64,000 nucleotides of DNA from Pseudomonas vancouverensis. GTDB lineage: Bacteria > Pseudomonadota > Gammaproteobacteria > Pseudomonadales > Pseudomonadaceae. Below are positions 17,311-27,627 of this stretch, piece after piece. How positions within the stretch are numbered: position 1 is the first letter of the stretch; every line of letters starts with the position of its first letter. Below the pieces are notes generated by a model, which saw only the letters and a program-made list of their open reading frames with translations, made no database searches and was not told the origin of the DNA. The position numbers and the translations under genes were made by a program. Location of the stretch: positions 186,001 to 250,000 of the forward strand of contig NZ_RRZK01000030.1 in the NCBI RefSeq assembly GCF_004348895.1. The letters are read 5' to 3'.

Positions 17311-18564
17311 TTAAGCGCCGTACACCGGCAGCTTCTTGCAGATGGCTTTGACTTTCTCACGAACAGCGTCGATCACTGCTTCGTTGTTCAGGTCAGCCAG
17401 GATGTCGCAGATCCAGCCTGCCAGTTCCTTGCACTCTGCTTCCTTGAAGCCGCGAGTGGTCACGGCCGGGGTGCCGAAGCGCAGACCGGAAGTGACGAAC
17501 GCGGAGCGTGGGTCGTTTGGCACCGAGTTCTTGTTCACGGTGATGAACGCTTTGCCCAGGGCGGCGTCGGCGTCTTTACCGGAGATTTCCTGCTTGATCA
17601 AAGACAGCAGGAACAGGTGGTTTTCAGTACCGCCGGAGACCACGTCGAAACCGCGTTCGATGAACACGCCAGCCATGGCTTTGGCGTTCTTCACCACTTG
17701 CTGCTGGTAAGTCTTGAACTCAGGCTGCAGGGCTTCCTTGAAGCAGATCGCCTTGGCAGCGATCACGTGCTCCAGCGGACCGCCCTGGGCGCCCGGGAAT
17801 ACGGCGGAGTTCAGCTTCTTCTCGATGTCGGCGTTGGCGCGAGCCAGGATCAGGCCGCCACGTGGACCGCGCAGGGTCTTGTGCGTGGTGGTGGTCACGA
17901 CGTCAGCGAAAGGCACCGGGTTCGGGTAGACGCCAGCGGCGACCAGACCGGCCACGTGAGCCATGTCGACGAACAGGTAGGCACCGACCTTGTCGGCGAT
18001 GGCGCGGAAGCGTGGGAAATCCAGAACCTGCGAGTAGGCAGAGAAACCGGCCACGATCATTTTTGGCTTGTGCTCAACCGCCAGGCGCTCGACTTCGTCG
18101 TAGTCGATCAGGCCGTTGGCGTCGATGCCGTACTGGATAGCGTTGTACAGCTTGCCGGAGGAGGAAACGCTGGCACCGTGGGTCAGGTGACCGCCGTGGG
18201 CCAGGCTCATGCCCAGGATAGTGTCACCGGCCGACAGCAGGGCCAGGTAAACGGCAGCGTTGGCCTGGGAGCCTGCGTGCGGCTGAACGTTGGCGTAATC
18301 AGCGCCGAACAGTTCCTTGGCACGATCGATAGCCAGTTGCTCAACGACGTCGACGTACTCGCAACCACCGTAGTAGCGCTTGCCCGGGTAGCCTTCGGCG
18401 TATTTGTTGGTTAGAACCGAGCCTTGAGCTTCCATCACCGCAGGGCTGGTGTAGTTTTCCGAAGCGATCAGCTCAATGTGCTCTTCCTGGCGCTGAGCTT
18501 CTTGCTCCATGGCGGCAAAGAGATCGGCGTCGTACTTGGCAATAGTCAAATCACGGCTGAACAT
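17311..18564 (-). CDS. glyA: Serine hydroxymethyltransferase
   Basis: A 417-residue PLP enzyme that converts serine and tetrahydrofolate to glycine and 5,10-methylene-THF. It has the family N-terminus MFSRDLTIAKYDADLF, EHIELIASENYTSPAVMEAQGS, and the PLP-lysine motif VVTTTTHKTLRGPRGG. Full length for the family. I chose the second in-frame ATG because the first four codons upstream are not conserved. In P. aeruginosa one glyA copy also neighbours morA. Unusually, here it is bracketed by two paralogous unknown genes on the same strand, and a large structured inverted repeat lies 120-206 bp upstream of the start. Confidence 0.97.
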   Translation of the reverse strand: MFSRDLTIAKYDADLFAAMEQEAQRQEEHIELIASENYTSPAVMEAQGSVLTNKYAEGYPGKRYYGGCEYVDVVEQLAIDRAKELFGADYANVQPHAGSQANAAVYLALLSAGDTILGMSLAHGGHLTHGASVSSSGKLYNAIQYGIDANGLIDYDEVERLAVEHKPKMIVAGFSAYSQVLDFPRFRAIADKVGAYLFVDMAHVAGLVAAGVYPNPVPFADVVTTTTHKTLRGPRGGLILARANADIEKKLNSAVFPGAQGGPLEHVIAAKAICFKEALQPEFKTYQQQVVKNAKAMAGVFIERGFDVVSGGTENHLFLLSLIKQEISGKDADAALGKAFITVNKNSVPNDPRSAFVTSGLRFGTPAVTTRGFKEAECKELAGWICDILADLNNEAVIDAVREKVKAICKKLPVYGA

Positions 18565-18683
18565 GGCGGTCCTCAAGGATCGGGGGCGGAAAAGGGGGGC
18601 ATTCTAACCCAATGGGTTTTAGATGGCATATGAAACGGCATCATGTCGTAGACAAGTGGCGTTCATGCGCCGCTCGGGAGGGT

Positions 18684-18770
18684 GGCAAGCCGCAGAAATT
18701 TCCACCTTCGCCGCTCTCAAGCGGACACTGCTTTTCGCGGCAGCCGAAGGTGGCTTTCTGTTGGCTTGCC
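18684..18770. repeat. Large structured inverted repeat upstream of glyA
   Basis: Outer arms GGCAAGCC (18684) and GGCTTGCC (18763) pair; inside them CAGAAA (18693) pairs with TTTCTG (18755), and then CCACCTTCG (18702) with CGAAGGTGG (18745). The long stem encloses two small hairpins, CCGCT-CTCA-AGCGG (18711-18724) and CTGC...GCAG (18728-18743). This could be a palindromic mobile repeat or a leader RNA for glyA; sequence alone does not decide. Confidence 0.7.
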
Positions 18771-18839
18771 TGGCAGCAGGCATTTAATGGGCTTCAATGG
18801 ATGTCGAACTTTCACTGTCTGGGAGCCCTTGAGTGAAAC

Positions 18840-19382
18840 TCAGATCTCACCCGGGTTGTTCAAGTAAGGAGCATTTCGCTCCAGTATTGTCAGTTCGAAC
18901 TCCGCACTGCAGTGCTTGCCCGAAGTTGTAGTGAAAGTTGCGTGCTTTGGAAATTTTTTATAGGTTGCAGAATGAGTGTGGGGGATGGGGCTCGGTGCGC
19001 AGATGGAATTTTGAACGTAAAGTGTTGAGCCGTTGTTAGTTGTAATGTTAATGGTCTGCGTATTTGTATTCATATCATCCAGTGTAACCGTGCGGCCGTT
19101 TTTTTGAATATTAAAGCTGATGGTTGCGCTGCCAGCCACCTCGCCGACATTGATGTCGCCGTTATTTTCCTCTCGGACCAATCTTCCGAAATAGTCTCCT
19201 TCGGAGCGTATGTAAAGCACGTAATGTCCATGCTCGAACCTGAAATAGATTTGCGCGGCGGGCAGCGGCAGCCCTGCGACCAGCGCATCGGGAAAACCTT
19301 CACTCTCGGTTTGGATGATATTGACGGGGTTGCCATTTAATTTCAGTGTGCCAATAAACGACTTTTGACGATCAGTACTCAT
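18840..19382 (-). CDS. Unknown protein, second of two paralogues flanking glyA
   Basis: A 180-residue protein with no signal peptide or membrane helix. It starts MSTDRQKSFIGTLKLNGNPV and contains IYFRFEHGHYVLYIRSEGDY and the C-terminal FELTILERNAPY. These match the first paralogue in order and spacing, so I treat them as one family. Threonine- and asparagine-rich beta-like stretches fill the middle (TITNNGSTLYVQN-type). Two cysteines are present. It is AT-rich relative to glyA and morA, which suggests acquisition. Function unknown. The 220-bp gap before morA shows no gene. Confidence 0.7.
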   Translation of the reverse strand: MSTDRQKSFIGTLKLNGNPVNIIQTESEGFPDALVAGLPLPAAQIYFRFEHGHYVLYIRSEGDYFGRLVREENNGDINVGEVAGSATISFNIQKNGRTVTLDDMNTNTQTINITTNNGSTLYVQNSICAPSPIPHTHSATYKKFPKHATFTTTSGKHCSAEFELTILERNAPYLNNPGEI

Positions 19383-19605
19383 GGGTTAACCTTCATGTTT
19401 GGCTTTTGATTGCGCAGGTCCACTGGTTGGGCTGCGGTTGTATCGATGAGCCTAACATTTGTTTGAAGGTGATTGAGTTGCGTAGTTGTATCGATGTATA
19501 TATGTTTGAAGGCTGTTTTTTTATTGGAGGGCGGGTTATTCAGGTGTTTGAATAATGTTGGCTGGAGTTGCTGCTCGAGGCGCTGGGAGCAATTAGTTGG
19601 CAGAG

Positions 19606-22600
19606 TTAATCAAGCACGAACAGCGCATCATTGCTGAACTGTTTCTCGAACAGACCCGCCTGCATCGGCCGGCCGAACAGGTAACCCTGCACCTCATCAC
19701 AGCCATGTTCCCTGAGGAAATCCAGCTGCTCATGGGTTTCCACGCCTTCGGCGATCACCGCCAGATTCAGGCTGTGGGCCATGGCGATGATCGCCCGGGC
19801 GATCTGTGCATCCTGTTCGCCCGATGGCAATCCATCGACGAAAGTCCGGTCGATTTTCAACACATCGATCGGGAACTGCTTGAGGTAGTTGAGCGATGAG
19901 TAACCGGTGCCGAAGTCGTCGACCGCAATGCTCAGGCCGAGGTTTTTCAGGCCGTCGAGAATCTGCATCGCTTCGCTGACTTCGCGCATCAGGATACTTT
20001 CGGTCAGTTCCAGCTCCAGGCACGCCGGTGGCAGGCCGGTTTCCTTGAGAATGGTGGCAATCCGTGTGCCGAGCTGGCCGTCGGAGAACTGCCGTGCCGA
20101 GATGTTCACCGACACCTTGGGCACCCGCGCGCCGGCCTGACGCCAGGACTTGAGCTGACGGCAGGCCTCGCTGATCACCCAGTCACCGACGTCCACTACC
20201 AGACCGAGTTCTTCGAGCACCGGAATGAAATCCCCCGGTGGCACCAGTCCACGCCGTGGATGGCGCCAGCGCAACAGCGCTTCGGCACCGGTCAGTCGCT
20301 TGCCGTCGCCGCTGAACTGCGGCTGGTAATACAGAACGAATTCATTCTGTTCCAGGGCGTGGCGCAGGTCGCTTTCCAGCTCCAGACGCTCCAGAGCACT
20401 GGCGTTCATGTCCGCCTGATAGAACTGGAAGTTGTTCTTGCCGCGCTCCTTGGCGTGGTACATCGCAGTGTCGGCGTTTTTCATCAACTGGCTGAGTTCA
20501 TTGCCGTCCTGTGGGCTCAGGGCAATGCCGATACTGGCTGTGACGAAGAATTCGCGGCCCTCAAGCACGAAGGGTTTCACCAGGCTGGCGAGAATCTGTT
20601 CGGCCACATGAATGGCACGGTTCAAGGCGATTTCCCGGTTGGCCCGCGGTTGCAGGAGCAGGGTGAATTCATCGCCGCCCATGCGTGCGACGGTGTCGTC
20701 ATCGTCGACGCAGCCGAGCAGGCGCGTGGCCATTTCCTTGAGCATGCGGTCGCCGGCGGCATGACCGAGGGAGTCGTTGATCGGTTTGAAACGGTCAAGG
20801 TCGAGGAACATCAGCACCACCCACGACTTCTGCCGTTCGGCCGATTGCAGTGCCGTGTGCAGGCGATCCTGGAACAGCGTGCGGTTGGGCAGGTGCGTCA
20901 GGGCATCGTAGTAGGCGAGGCGATGAATGCGCTGCTCGCTGGCCTTGCGCTCGCTGATGTCGCTGAAGAAACACACATAGCTGGCCAGGTCGCCCTCATC
21001 GTCCAGTACCGCGGTGATACCGACCCAGGCCGGGTAGTGTTCGCCATTGCGGCGCTTGAGCCAGACTTCACCTTCCCAGGTGCTGTGCTGGCCCAATTGC
21101 TTGAGCACATAGCGCAGGTGCGCTTCCTGCTGTTCGTCGACGGTCAGCATGTTTGGCAACTGGTCGAGCACCTGCTCGACGGCATAGCCGCTGACCCGGC
21201 TGAACGCTTCGTTGGCCTGTACGATATAACCGGCCGGGTCGGTGATCAGGATCGCCGAGGTCGAGTGTTCGAATACGGTGGCGGCCATGCGCAAGTCTTT
21301 TTCTGCGCGACGTTGTTGGCTGATATCACGTCCGACGCCCAGCACACCCTCAAACGCACCGTGCTCGTCCCAGACCAGCACCAGACGCAACTCAATGGGA
21401 ATCTTGCGGCCGTCGGCGCGCAGGCAATCGAACAGGAACAGCTGGGTCTGCACCTGGCTGCGCAGTTGCGCCAATTGTTCCGGGCGATCCAGCGCCTTGC
21501 TGACCCGGTCCATCAAGCTATAGATGCCGGTCAACTGCTGCGGGTTGGCGATGGTCGATTGCCAGCCGTTCTGGAAAATCCATTCGGCGTCGTAGCCCAG
21601 CACGGCCTGTACCGAGGGGCTGACGTAGTTGAGGGACAAACGGCTGTCGGTGGAGAAAATCACGTCGCTGATGCTTTCGGCGAGCATGCGGTAGCGTTGT
21701 TCGCTGTCGCGCAGGGATTCGCTAGCCTCGATCTGGTCGGTGATGTCCTTGGCCACGCCGATGATGCGCGTGACCTGGCCGTCCTTGTCCCGAGCCAGGG
21801 CCTGTTCGCGAATCTCGAAACGGCGCCATTGCCCATCGCGATGGCGGAAGCGCAATTGGCACTGCAGCAGTTGGCGGTAACCGGCCTGGCGCTGAGCCTG
21901 ACGCGAGCGGTGGTAATAGTCGGCATCTTCCGGGTGCAAGAGGATTTCCCAGAAATACTCGCCCATCTGGTGCAGTTCGGTGCGGTTGTAGGCGAGCGTC
22001 TGCCCCAGATGGTGGTTGCTGAAGATCATGCGCTGGCTGAGCACGTCCTGCACGTACAGGTGGTCCGGCACCGTACGCACGACGTCCGACCAGAAGCCCT
22101 CGCGTTCCAGCAGGGACAACTCGACCAGCTTGCGGCTGGTGATGTCGGTGATGCTCAGGATCACGGCTTTGTAGTCTTCGGGGTTTTCCGGCAGGCGCAG
22201 CACCAGCCACAGGTGTTGGTCGCGGCCGTGGGCGTCCTGGAGCTTGATTTCACGTTCGAGCTGGTTCTGCCGGTTGAGCACGGCTTCGAGAATCGGCTCG
22301 CCGATGGCCGTGCCATCCTGTGGACTGCCCTCGATCAGCAGTTGCCAGGCCTGCGCGGCGGTAGCGACGTTCAGCAGTTGCAGCGCAACCTGGTTGACCT
22401 CGGTGATGCGCAGTTCCTGCAGTATTTGCCGACGCTGTTCCGGCAGGGCCAGCCATGCTCGCAATGCGTCGCTGTCGTGCAGTTGCGCCTTGTCGAAGAA
22501 GCCTTTGAGGCCGGACATGTCGAGTACGCACAAGGCGACGCCGGTGCCTTCGAAAATATCCTGATAGCGCCGACGCCCTTCATTCAGTTGGCGTTGACGG

Positions 22601-23454
22601 CGGCGCATGTTCAGCAACGCAATGAACGGCAACAGTGAGAGCGCCAGGCCCAGCAGGCATTTGCCGATGAACGCCGGAAGCAGCTCTTCGAGCACGCGCT
22701 GGCGGTCGAACAAGCCGCGCAACTGCCAATCGCTGCTGCTCAGCGGGACGGTCAGGACGCTGTTGGCGATATCGTCTTCGGTGAGGGTGCCCGGATTGAT
22801 CGAGGGGCGTGCCTCATCGCGGCTGACGATCTGGTGGTTGATCCGGTTCTCTACCAGCCATAAAGGACGGTCACCGGCATCGCCTTGTTTGGTCAGCGAG
22901 GAGAAAAACGTCGGCGTGAGCCGCAGGGCCCAGTAGCCATGGGTACTACCACTGGATTGGTGCAGCAGCAAATGCACCACCGAGCCGTCACTGGCGTTGC
23001 TGAAATAGTGCGCCTGTGAATGACTGCGGCGAACCAGTTCGCTGAGGTAATCGGCATCGTCGCTGTTGTTCGCGCTGTCGCTGATGACTTTGCCGGAGGG
23101 GCTGAGCAACGCCAGGCTGCGCAGTTCCGGCAAGGACTGTTGCAATTTGCGCAGCAGCGTCTGCAGTTCGTCGGCGTCCTGCGGCTCTTCGACAATCGGT
23201 AGCAGATTGAGGGCGATCTGCGCGTTGAGCGCCATGTTCAGGCTGACCTGTGACGCCAGGTCGGCAGTGAAGTCGATGGTGTATTGCCGCTGGTTTTTCT
23301 GGGTTTCGCTCAGTTGATCGAGCAGTTGCCAGAACAGCAGCGCCAACAGCAACAAAACGAGGCCCGCCAGGGTGCCCTTCAAGGTCCCGCGCAGGGGCGA
23401 GCCGGGCGCCGTGGTCGGTGCACTGGTGGTCAGCGGCGGAGGGACATTGGACAA
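19606..23454 (-). CDS. morA: Membrane-bound PAS-GGDEF-EAL protein, MorA-like c-di-GMP enzyme
   Basis: A 1282-residue sensor with an N-terminal transmembrane helix (~28-47), a periplasmic sensor region, a second helix near 265-285, several PAS/PAC units, then GGDEF and EAL domains. The cyclase motif GGDEF is intact (ARMGGDEFTLL). The inhibitory RxxD site just before it is not: the positions read DDDD. The EAL part keeps EALLRW, ELTESILM and DDFGTGYSSLNYL, so phosphodiesterase activity is expected. The neighbourhood (glyA on one side, ettA on the other) matches MorA of P. aeruginosa, which affects motility and biofilm. Confidence 0.9.
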   Translation of the reverse strand: MSNVPPPLTTSAPTTAPGSPLRGTLKGTLAGLVLLLLALLFWQLLDQLSETQKNQRQYTIDFTADLASQVSLNMALNAQIALNLLPIVEEPQDADELQTLLRKLQQSLPELRSLALLSPSGKVISDSANNSDDADYLSELVRRSHSQAHYFSNASDGSVVHLLLHQSSGSTHGYWALRLTPTFFSSLTKQGDAGDRPLWLVENRINHQIVSRDEARPSINPGTLTEDDIANSVLTVPLSSSDWQLRGLFDRQRVLEELLPAFIGKCLLGLALSLLPFIALLNMRRRQRQLNEGRRRYQDIFEGTGVALCVLDMSGLKGFFDKAQLHDSDALRAWLALPEQRRQILQELRITEVNQVALQLLNVATAAQAWQLLIEGSPQDGTAIGEPILEAVLNRQNQLEREIKLQDAHGRDQHLWLVLRLPENPEDYKAVILSITDITSRKLVELSLLEREGFWSDVVRTVPDHLYVQDVLSQRMIFSNHHLGQTLAYNRTELHQMGEYFWEILLHPEDADYYHRSRQAQRQAGYRQLLQCQLRFRHRDGQWRRFEIREQALARDKDGQVTRIIGVAKDITDQIEASESLRDSEQRYRMLAESISDVIFSTDSRLSLNYVSPSVQAVLGYDAEWIFQNGWQSTIANPQQLTGIYSLMDRVSKALDRPEQLAQLRSQVQTQLFLFDCLRADGRKIPIELRLVLVWDEHGAFEGVLGVGRDISQQRRAEKDLRMAATVFEHSTSAILITDPAGYIVQANEAFSRVSGYAVEQVLDQLPNMLTVDEQQEAHLRYVLKQLGQHSTWEGEVWLKRRNGEHYPAWVGITAVLDDEGDLASYVCFFSDISERKASEQRIHRLAYYDALTHLPNRTLFQDRLHTALQSAERQKSWVVLMFLDLDRFKPINDSLGHAAGDRMLKEMATRLLGCVDDDDTVARMGGDEFTLLLQPRANREIALNRAIHVAEQILASLVKPFVLEGREFFVTASIGIALSPQDGNELSQLMKNADTAMYHAKERGKNNFQFYQADMNASALERLELESDLRHALEQNEFVLYYQPQFSGDGKRLTGAEALLRWRHPRRGLVPPGDFIPVLEELGLVVDVGDWVISEACRQLKSWRQAGARVPKVSVNISARQFSDGQLGTRIATILKETGLPPACLELELTESILMREVSEAMQILDGLKNLGLSIAVDDFGTGYSSLNYLKQFPIDVLKIDRTFVDGLPSGEQDAQIARAIIAMAHSLNLAVIAEGVETHEQLDFLREHGCDEVQGYLFGRPMQAGLFEKQFSNDALFVLD

Positions 23455-23742
23455 GCTGTAATCCTGCGGTTTGGCTGGACTGGCGCGACGTGCACTATAA
23501 GCCGGACGCCCAAAGGGCGGCTAGCATGCCCGGACTTGTGGCTAAGTGCCAGCCCCTGTCCGTCGGCTGGACTGCCATCTGTCATTAAGGTAGCTTTGCC
23601 GGTTACGCGGGAGCGTTCCAGCTCCTAGAATCAGGTTTTTTCAGCGCGCACGATTAATAGCCTCATGCAAACGGCGCGCGCAACCTGGCCCAGGCATCGC
23701 CTGCGCTCCAATCATTCATCAGTCACTGACCCTAGGTTCTCC

Positions 23743-25407
<1,665 letters not shown>

Positions 25408-25429
25408 TTTCGGGTTGGTTGCATAAAGA

Positions 25430-25456
25430 GCGGAGCCTTCGGGCTCCGTTTTTTTT
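25430..25456 (+). terminator. Rho-independent terminator of ettA
   Basis: The stem CGGAGCC/GGGCTCCG with loop TTC is followed by nine T residues. The remaining gap to gdhA holds an 8-bp inverted repeat CATCGCTG/CAGCGATG at 25489-25510 and AT-rich sequence, no gene. Confidence 0.92.
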
Positions 25457-25709
25457 TGCCTGTTTTTTCAGAAGTACCGATCTGAATTCATCGCTGGCCA
25501 GTCAGCGATGACGGTGTAACTGTTGGTGCATTACTGGGTTTTTGCTTCCCCATTGAGGTGCAAAAAATGCTCGGAAACAGGATTAATTTATATCCTGTGC
25601 ACCATTTAATTTCATAAGTGCGACATTCTGCGCTGTTCTTGTGCGCGAATCGTTTGTTACAGTCCGGCTCAATCTCCGATAACGACAATCAATTTGCCGA
25701 GACTTTTAC

Positions 25710-27047
25710 ATGATCGAATCCGTCGAATCCTTCCTCGCTCGCCTGAAAAAACGCGACCCGGATCAACCTGAATTCCACCAGGCCGTGGAGGAAGTGCTGC
25801 GCAGTCTGTGGCCGTTCCTTGAAGCCAATCCGCACTACCTGACGTCCGGCATCCTGGAGCGCATCTGCGAGCCGGAGCGGGCGGTGGTGTTTCGCGTGTC
25901 GTGGGTCGATGATCAAGGCAAGGTCCAGGTCAATCGCGGGTTCCGCATCCAGATGAACAGCGCGATCGGCCCGTACAAGGGCGGCTTGCGCTTCCATCCG
26001 TCAGTGAACATGGGCGTGCTGAAATTCCTCGCCTTCGAGCAGACCTTCAAGAACTCCCTGACCTCGTTGCCCATGGGCGGCGGCAAGGGTGGCTCGGACT
26101 TCGATCCGAAGGGCAAGAGCGACGCGGAAGTCATGCGTTTCTGCCAGGCCTTCATGAGCGAGCTGTACCGCCACATCGGCGCGGATGTTGACGTGCCGGC
26201 CGGGGATATTGGCGTCGGCGCCCGTGAAATCGGCTTCCTGTTTGGCCAGTACAAACGCCTGAGCAACCAGTTCACCAGCGTTCTGACAGGTAAAGGGCCG
26301 AGCTACGGTGGCAGCCTGATTCGTCCTGAAGCCACCGGGTTTGGCTGTGTGTATTTCGCCGAGGAAATGCTCAAGCGCCGCGGCCTGACGGTCGAAGGCA
26401 AGCGCGTGGCGATCTCCGGCTCCGGCAACGTTGCTCAATATGCGGCGCGCAAGGTCATGGACCTGGGCGGCAAGGTGATTTCGCTGTCCGACTCCGAAGG
26501 CACGCTGTATTGCGAAAGCGGGCTGACCGAGGAGCAATGGCTAGCGGTGCTGGAGCTGAAAAACGTGCAGCGCGGGCGTATCCGTGAACTGGCGGAGCGC
26601 TTTGGCCTGGAATTCCGTGCCGGTCAATTGCCATGGTCGCTGGTTTGCGATATCGCATTGCCGTGTGCCACGCAAAACGAACTGGATGCCGAGGCTGCGC
26701 GTACCTTGCTGCGCAATGGCTGCCTGTGTGTGGCCGAAGGCGCGAACATGCCGACCACCCTTGAGGCGGTTGACCTGTTCGTCGAAGCGGGCATTCTGTT
26801 TGCACCGGGCAAGGCTTCGAATGCCGGTGGTGTCGCGGTCAGCGGCCTGGAAATGTCGCAGAACGCCATGCGCCTGCTGTGGACCGGCGGTGAGGTGGAC
26901 AGCAAGCTTCACGCGATCATGCAGTCGATTCACCATGCCTGCGTGCATTACGGTGAAGAGAACGGCCGGGTCAATTATGTCAAAGGCGCGAACATTGCCG
27001 GCTTCGTCAAAGTTGCCGACGCGATGCTGGCACAGGGCGTGGTTTAA
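25710..27047 (+). CDS. gdhA: NADP-specific glutamate dehydrogenase
   Basis: A 445-residue enzyme that makes glutamate from 2-oxoglutarate, ammonia and NADPH. Catalytic region: GPYKGGLRFHPSVNMGVLKF and LPMGGGKGGSDFDPKGKS, with the active-site lysines. The Rossmann domain has AISGSGNVAQYA. Hexameric NADP type judged by length and by DVPAGDIGVGAREIGFLFG. Its stop codon overlaps the stop of the convergent Gre-like gene by 4 bp. Confidence 0.96.
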   Translation: MIESVESFLARLKKRDPDQPEFHQAVEEVLRSLWPFLEANPHYLTSGILERICEPERAVVFRVSWVDDQGKVQVNRGFRIQMNSAIGPYKGGLRFHPSVNMGVLKFLAFEQTFKNSLTSLPMGGGKGGSDFDPKGKSDAEVMRFCQAFMSELYRHIGADVDVPAGDIGVGAREIGFLFGQYKRLSNQFTSVLTGKGPSYGGSLIRPEATGFGCVYFAEEMLKRRGLTVEGKRVAISGSGNVAQYAARKVMDLGGKVISLSDSEGTLYCESGLTEEQWLAVLELKNVQRGRIRELAERFGLEFRAGQLPWSLVCDIALPCATQNELDAEAARTLLRNGCLCVAEGANMPTTLEAVDLFVEAGILFAPGKASNAGGVAVSGLEMSQNAMRLLWTGGEVDSKLHAIMQSIHHACVHYGEENGRVNYVKGANIAGFVKVADAMLAQGVV

Positions 27048-27538
27048 GCGGGCTCGATACGGATCACTTCAATCCGTTGATCCCCGGCAGGACGTAGCCA
27101 GAGTACTTCGTCGTTGAGTCGTGCCCCGAGCAATGCCCGACCCAGCGGCGAAGCAAAGTTGATCAGGCCATGGGCGACATCGGCCTGATCCTCGCCGACC
27201 AGCTGCACGCGGTGTTCGGTGCCTTGTTCATCCGCGTAAGTCACCCAACTGCCGATCTGGACTTTCTCGCCTGAGGTGGCCGAGGGCACCACTTGCGCGC
27301 TGCCCAGGCGCTGCTTGAAATAACGCAGATCACGTTCGAGGTCGGCCAGGCGCTGCTTGTCGGCCTGGTCGCCCTTGGCCGATTGTTCGGCATGCAGGGT
27401 CTGCAGTTCGAGAACCTTGGCCTGCAACTGGCTCAGGCCTTGGGGTGTGACGTAGTTGGGCTGCGCGCTGACCTGCCGCTCGACGGGCTGGTCGGCTTGT
27501 GCAGCGGCGTTATCTTCATTGACGAAGGCTCGGCTCAT
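27044..27538 (-). CDS. GreA/GreB-family protein with a shortened coiled coil
   Basis: A 164-residue protein. The C-terminal FKBP-like Gre domain is clear (SWVTYADEQGTEHRVQLVGEDQA, then INFASPLGRALLGARLNDEV). The N-terminal coiled coil is shorter than in true GreA/GreB: between KGD (D57) and QRLADLERDLRYFKQRL about seven residues are missing, which is where the acidic tip (SENADY) lies. It may bind the RNA polymerase secondary channel without stimulating RNA cleavage. I chose ATG 27538 because GGGAG precedes it. It is convergent with gdhA. Confidence 0.82.
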   Translation of the reverse strand: MSRAFVNEDNAAAQADQPVERQVSAQPNYVTPQGLSQLQAKVLELQTLHAEQSAKGDQADKQRLADLERDLRYFKQRLGSAQVVPSATSGEKVQIGSWVTYADEQGTEHRVQLVGEDQADVAHGLINFASPLGRALLGARLNDEVLWLRPAGDQRIEVIRIEPA

Positions 27539-27627
27539 GGTTTTCTCCCGGTATAGGGTTTGGGCCATGGTTGCAGGTTATTGGTTTCACCGAGTGTCTG
27601 AAAACGACGCCTGGGCGACCCTTCCAT

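Noticed and set aside
18565..18683. Possible known riboswitch in the glyA leader
   Set aside because: I could not match the sequence to glycine, THF or SAM-type riboswitch cores; only the inverted repeat further upstream is reported.
20260..22638. 792-codon plus-strand frame opposite morA
   Set aside because: It lies wholly within morA on the other strand. The PAS, GGDEF and EAL motifs are on the minus strand, so this is a shadow.
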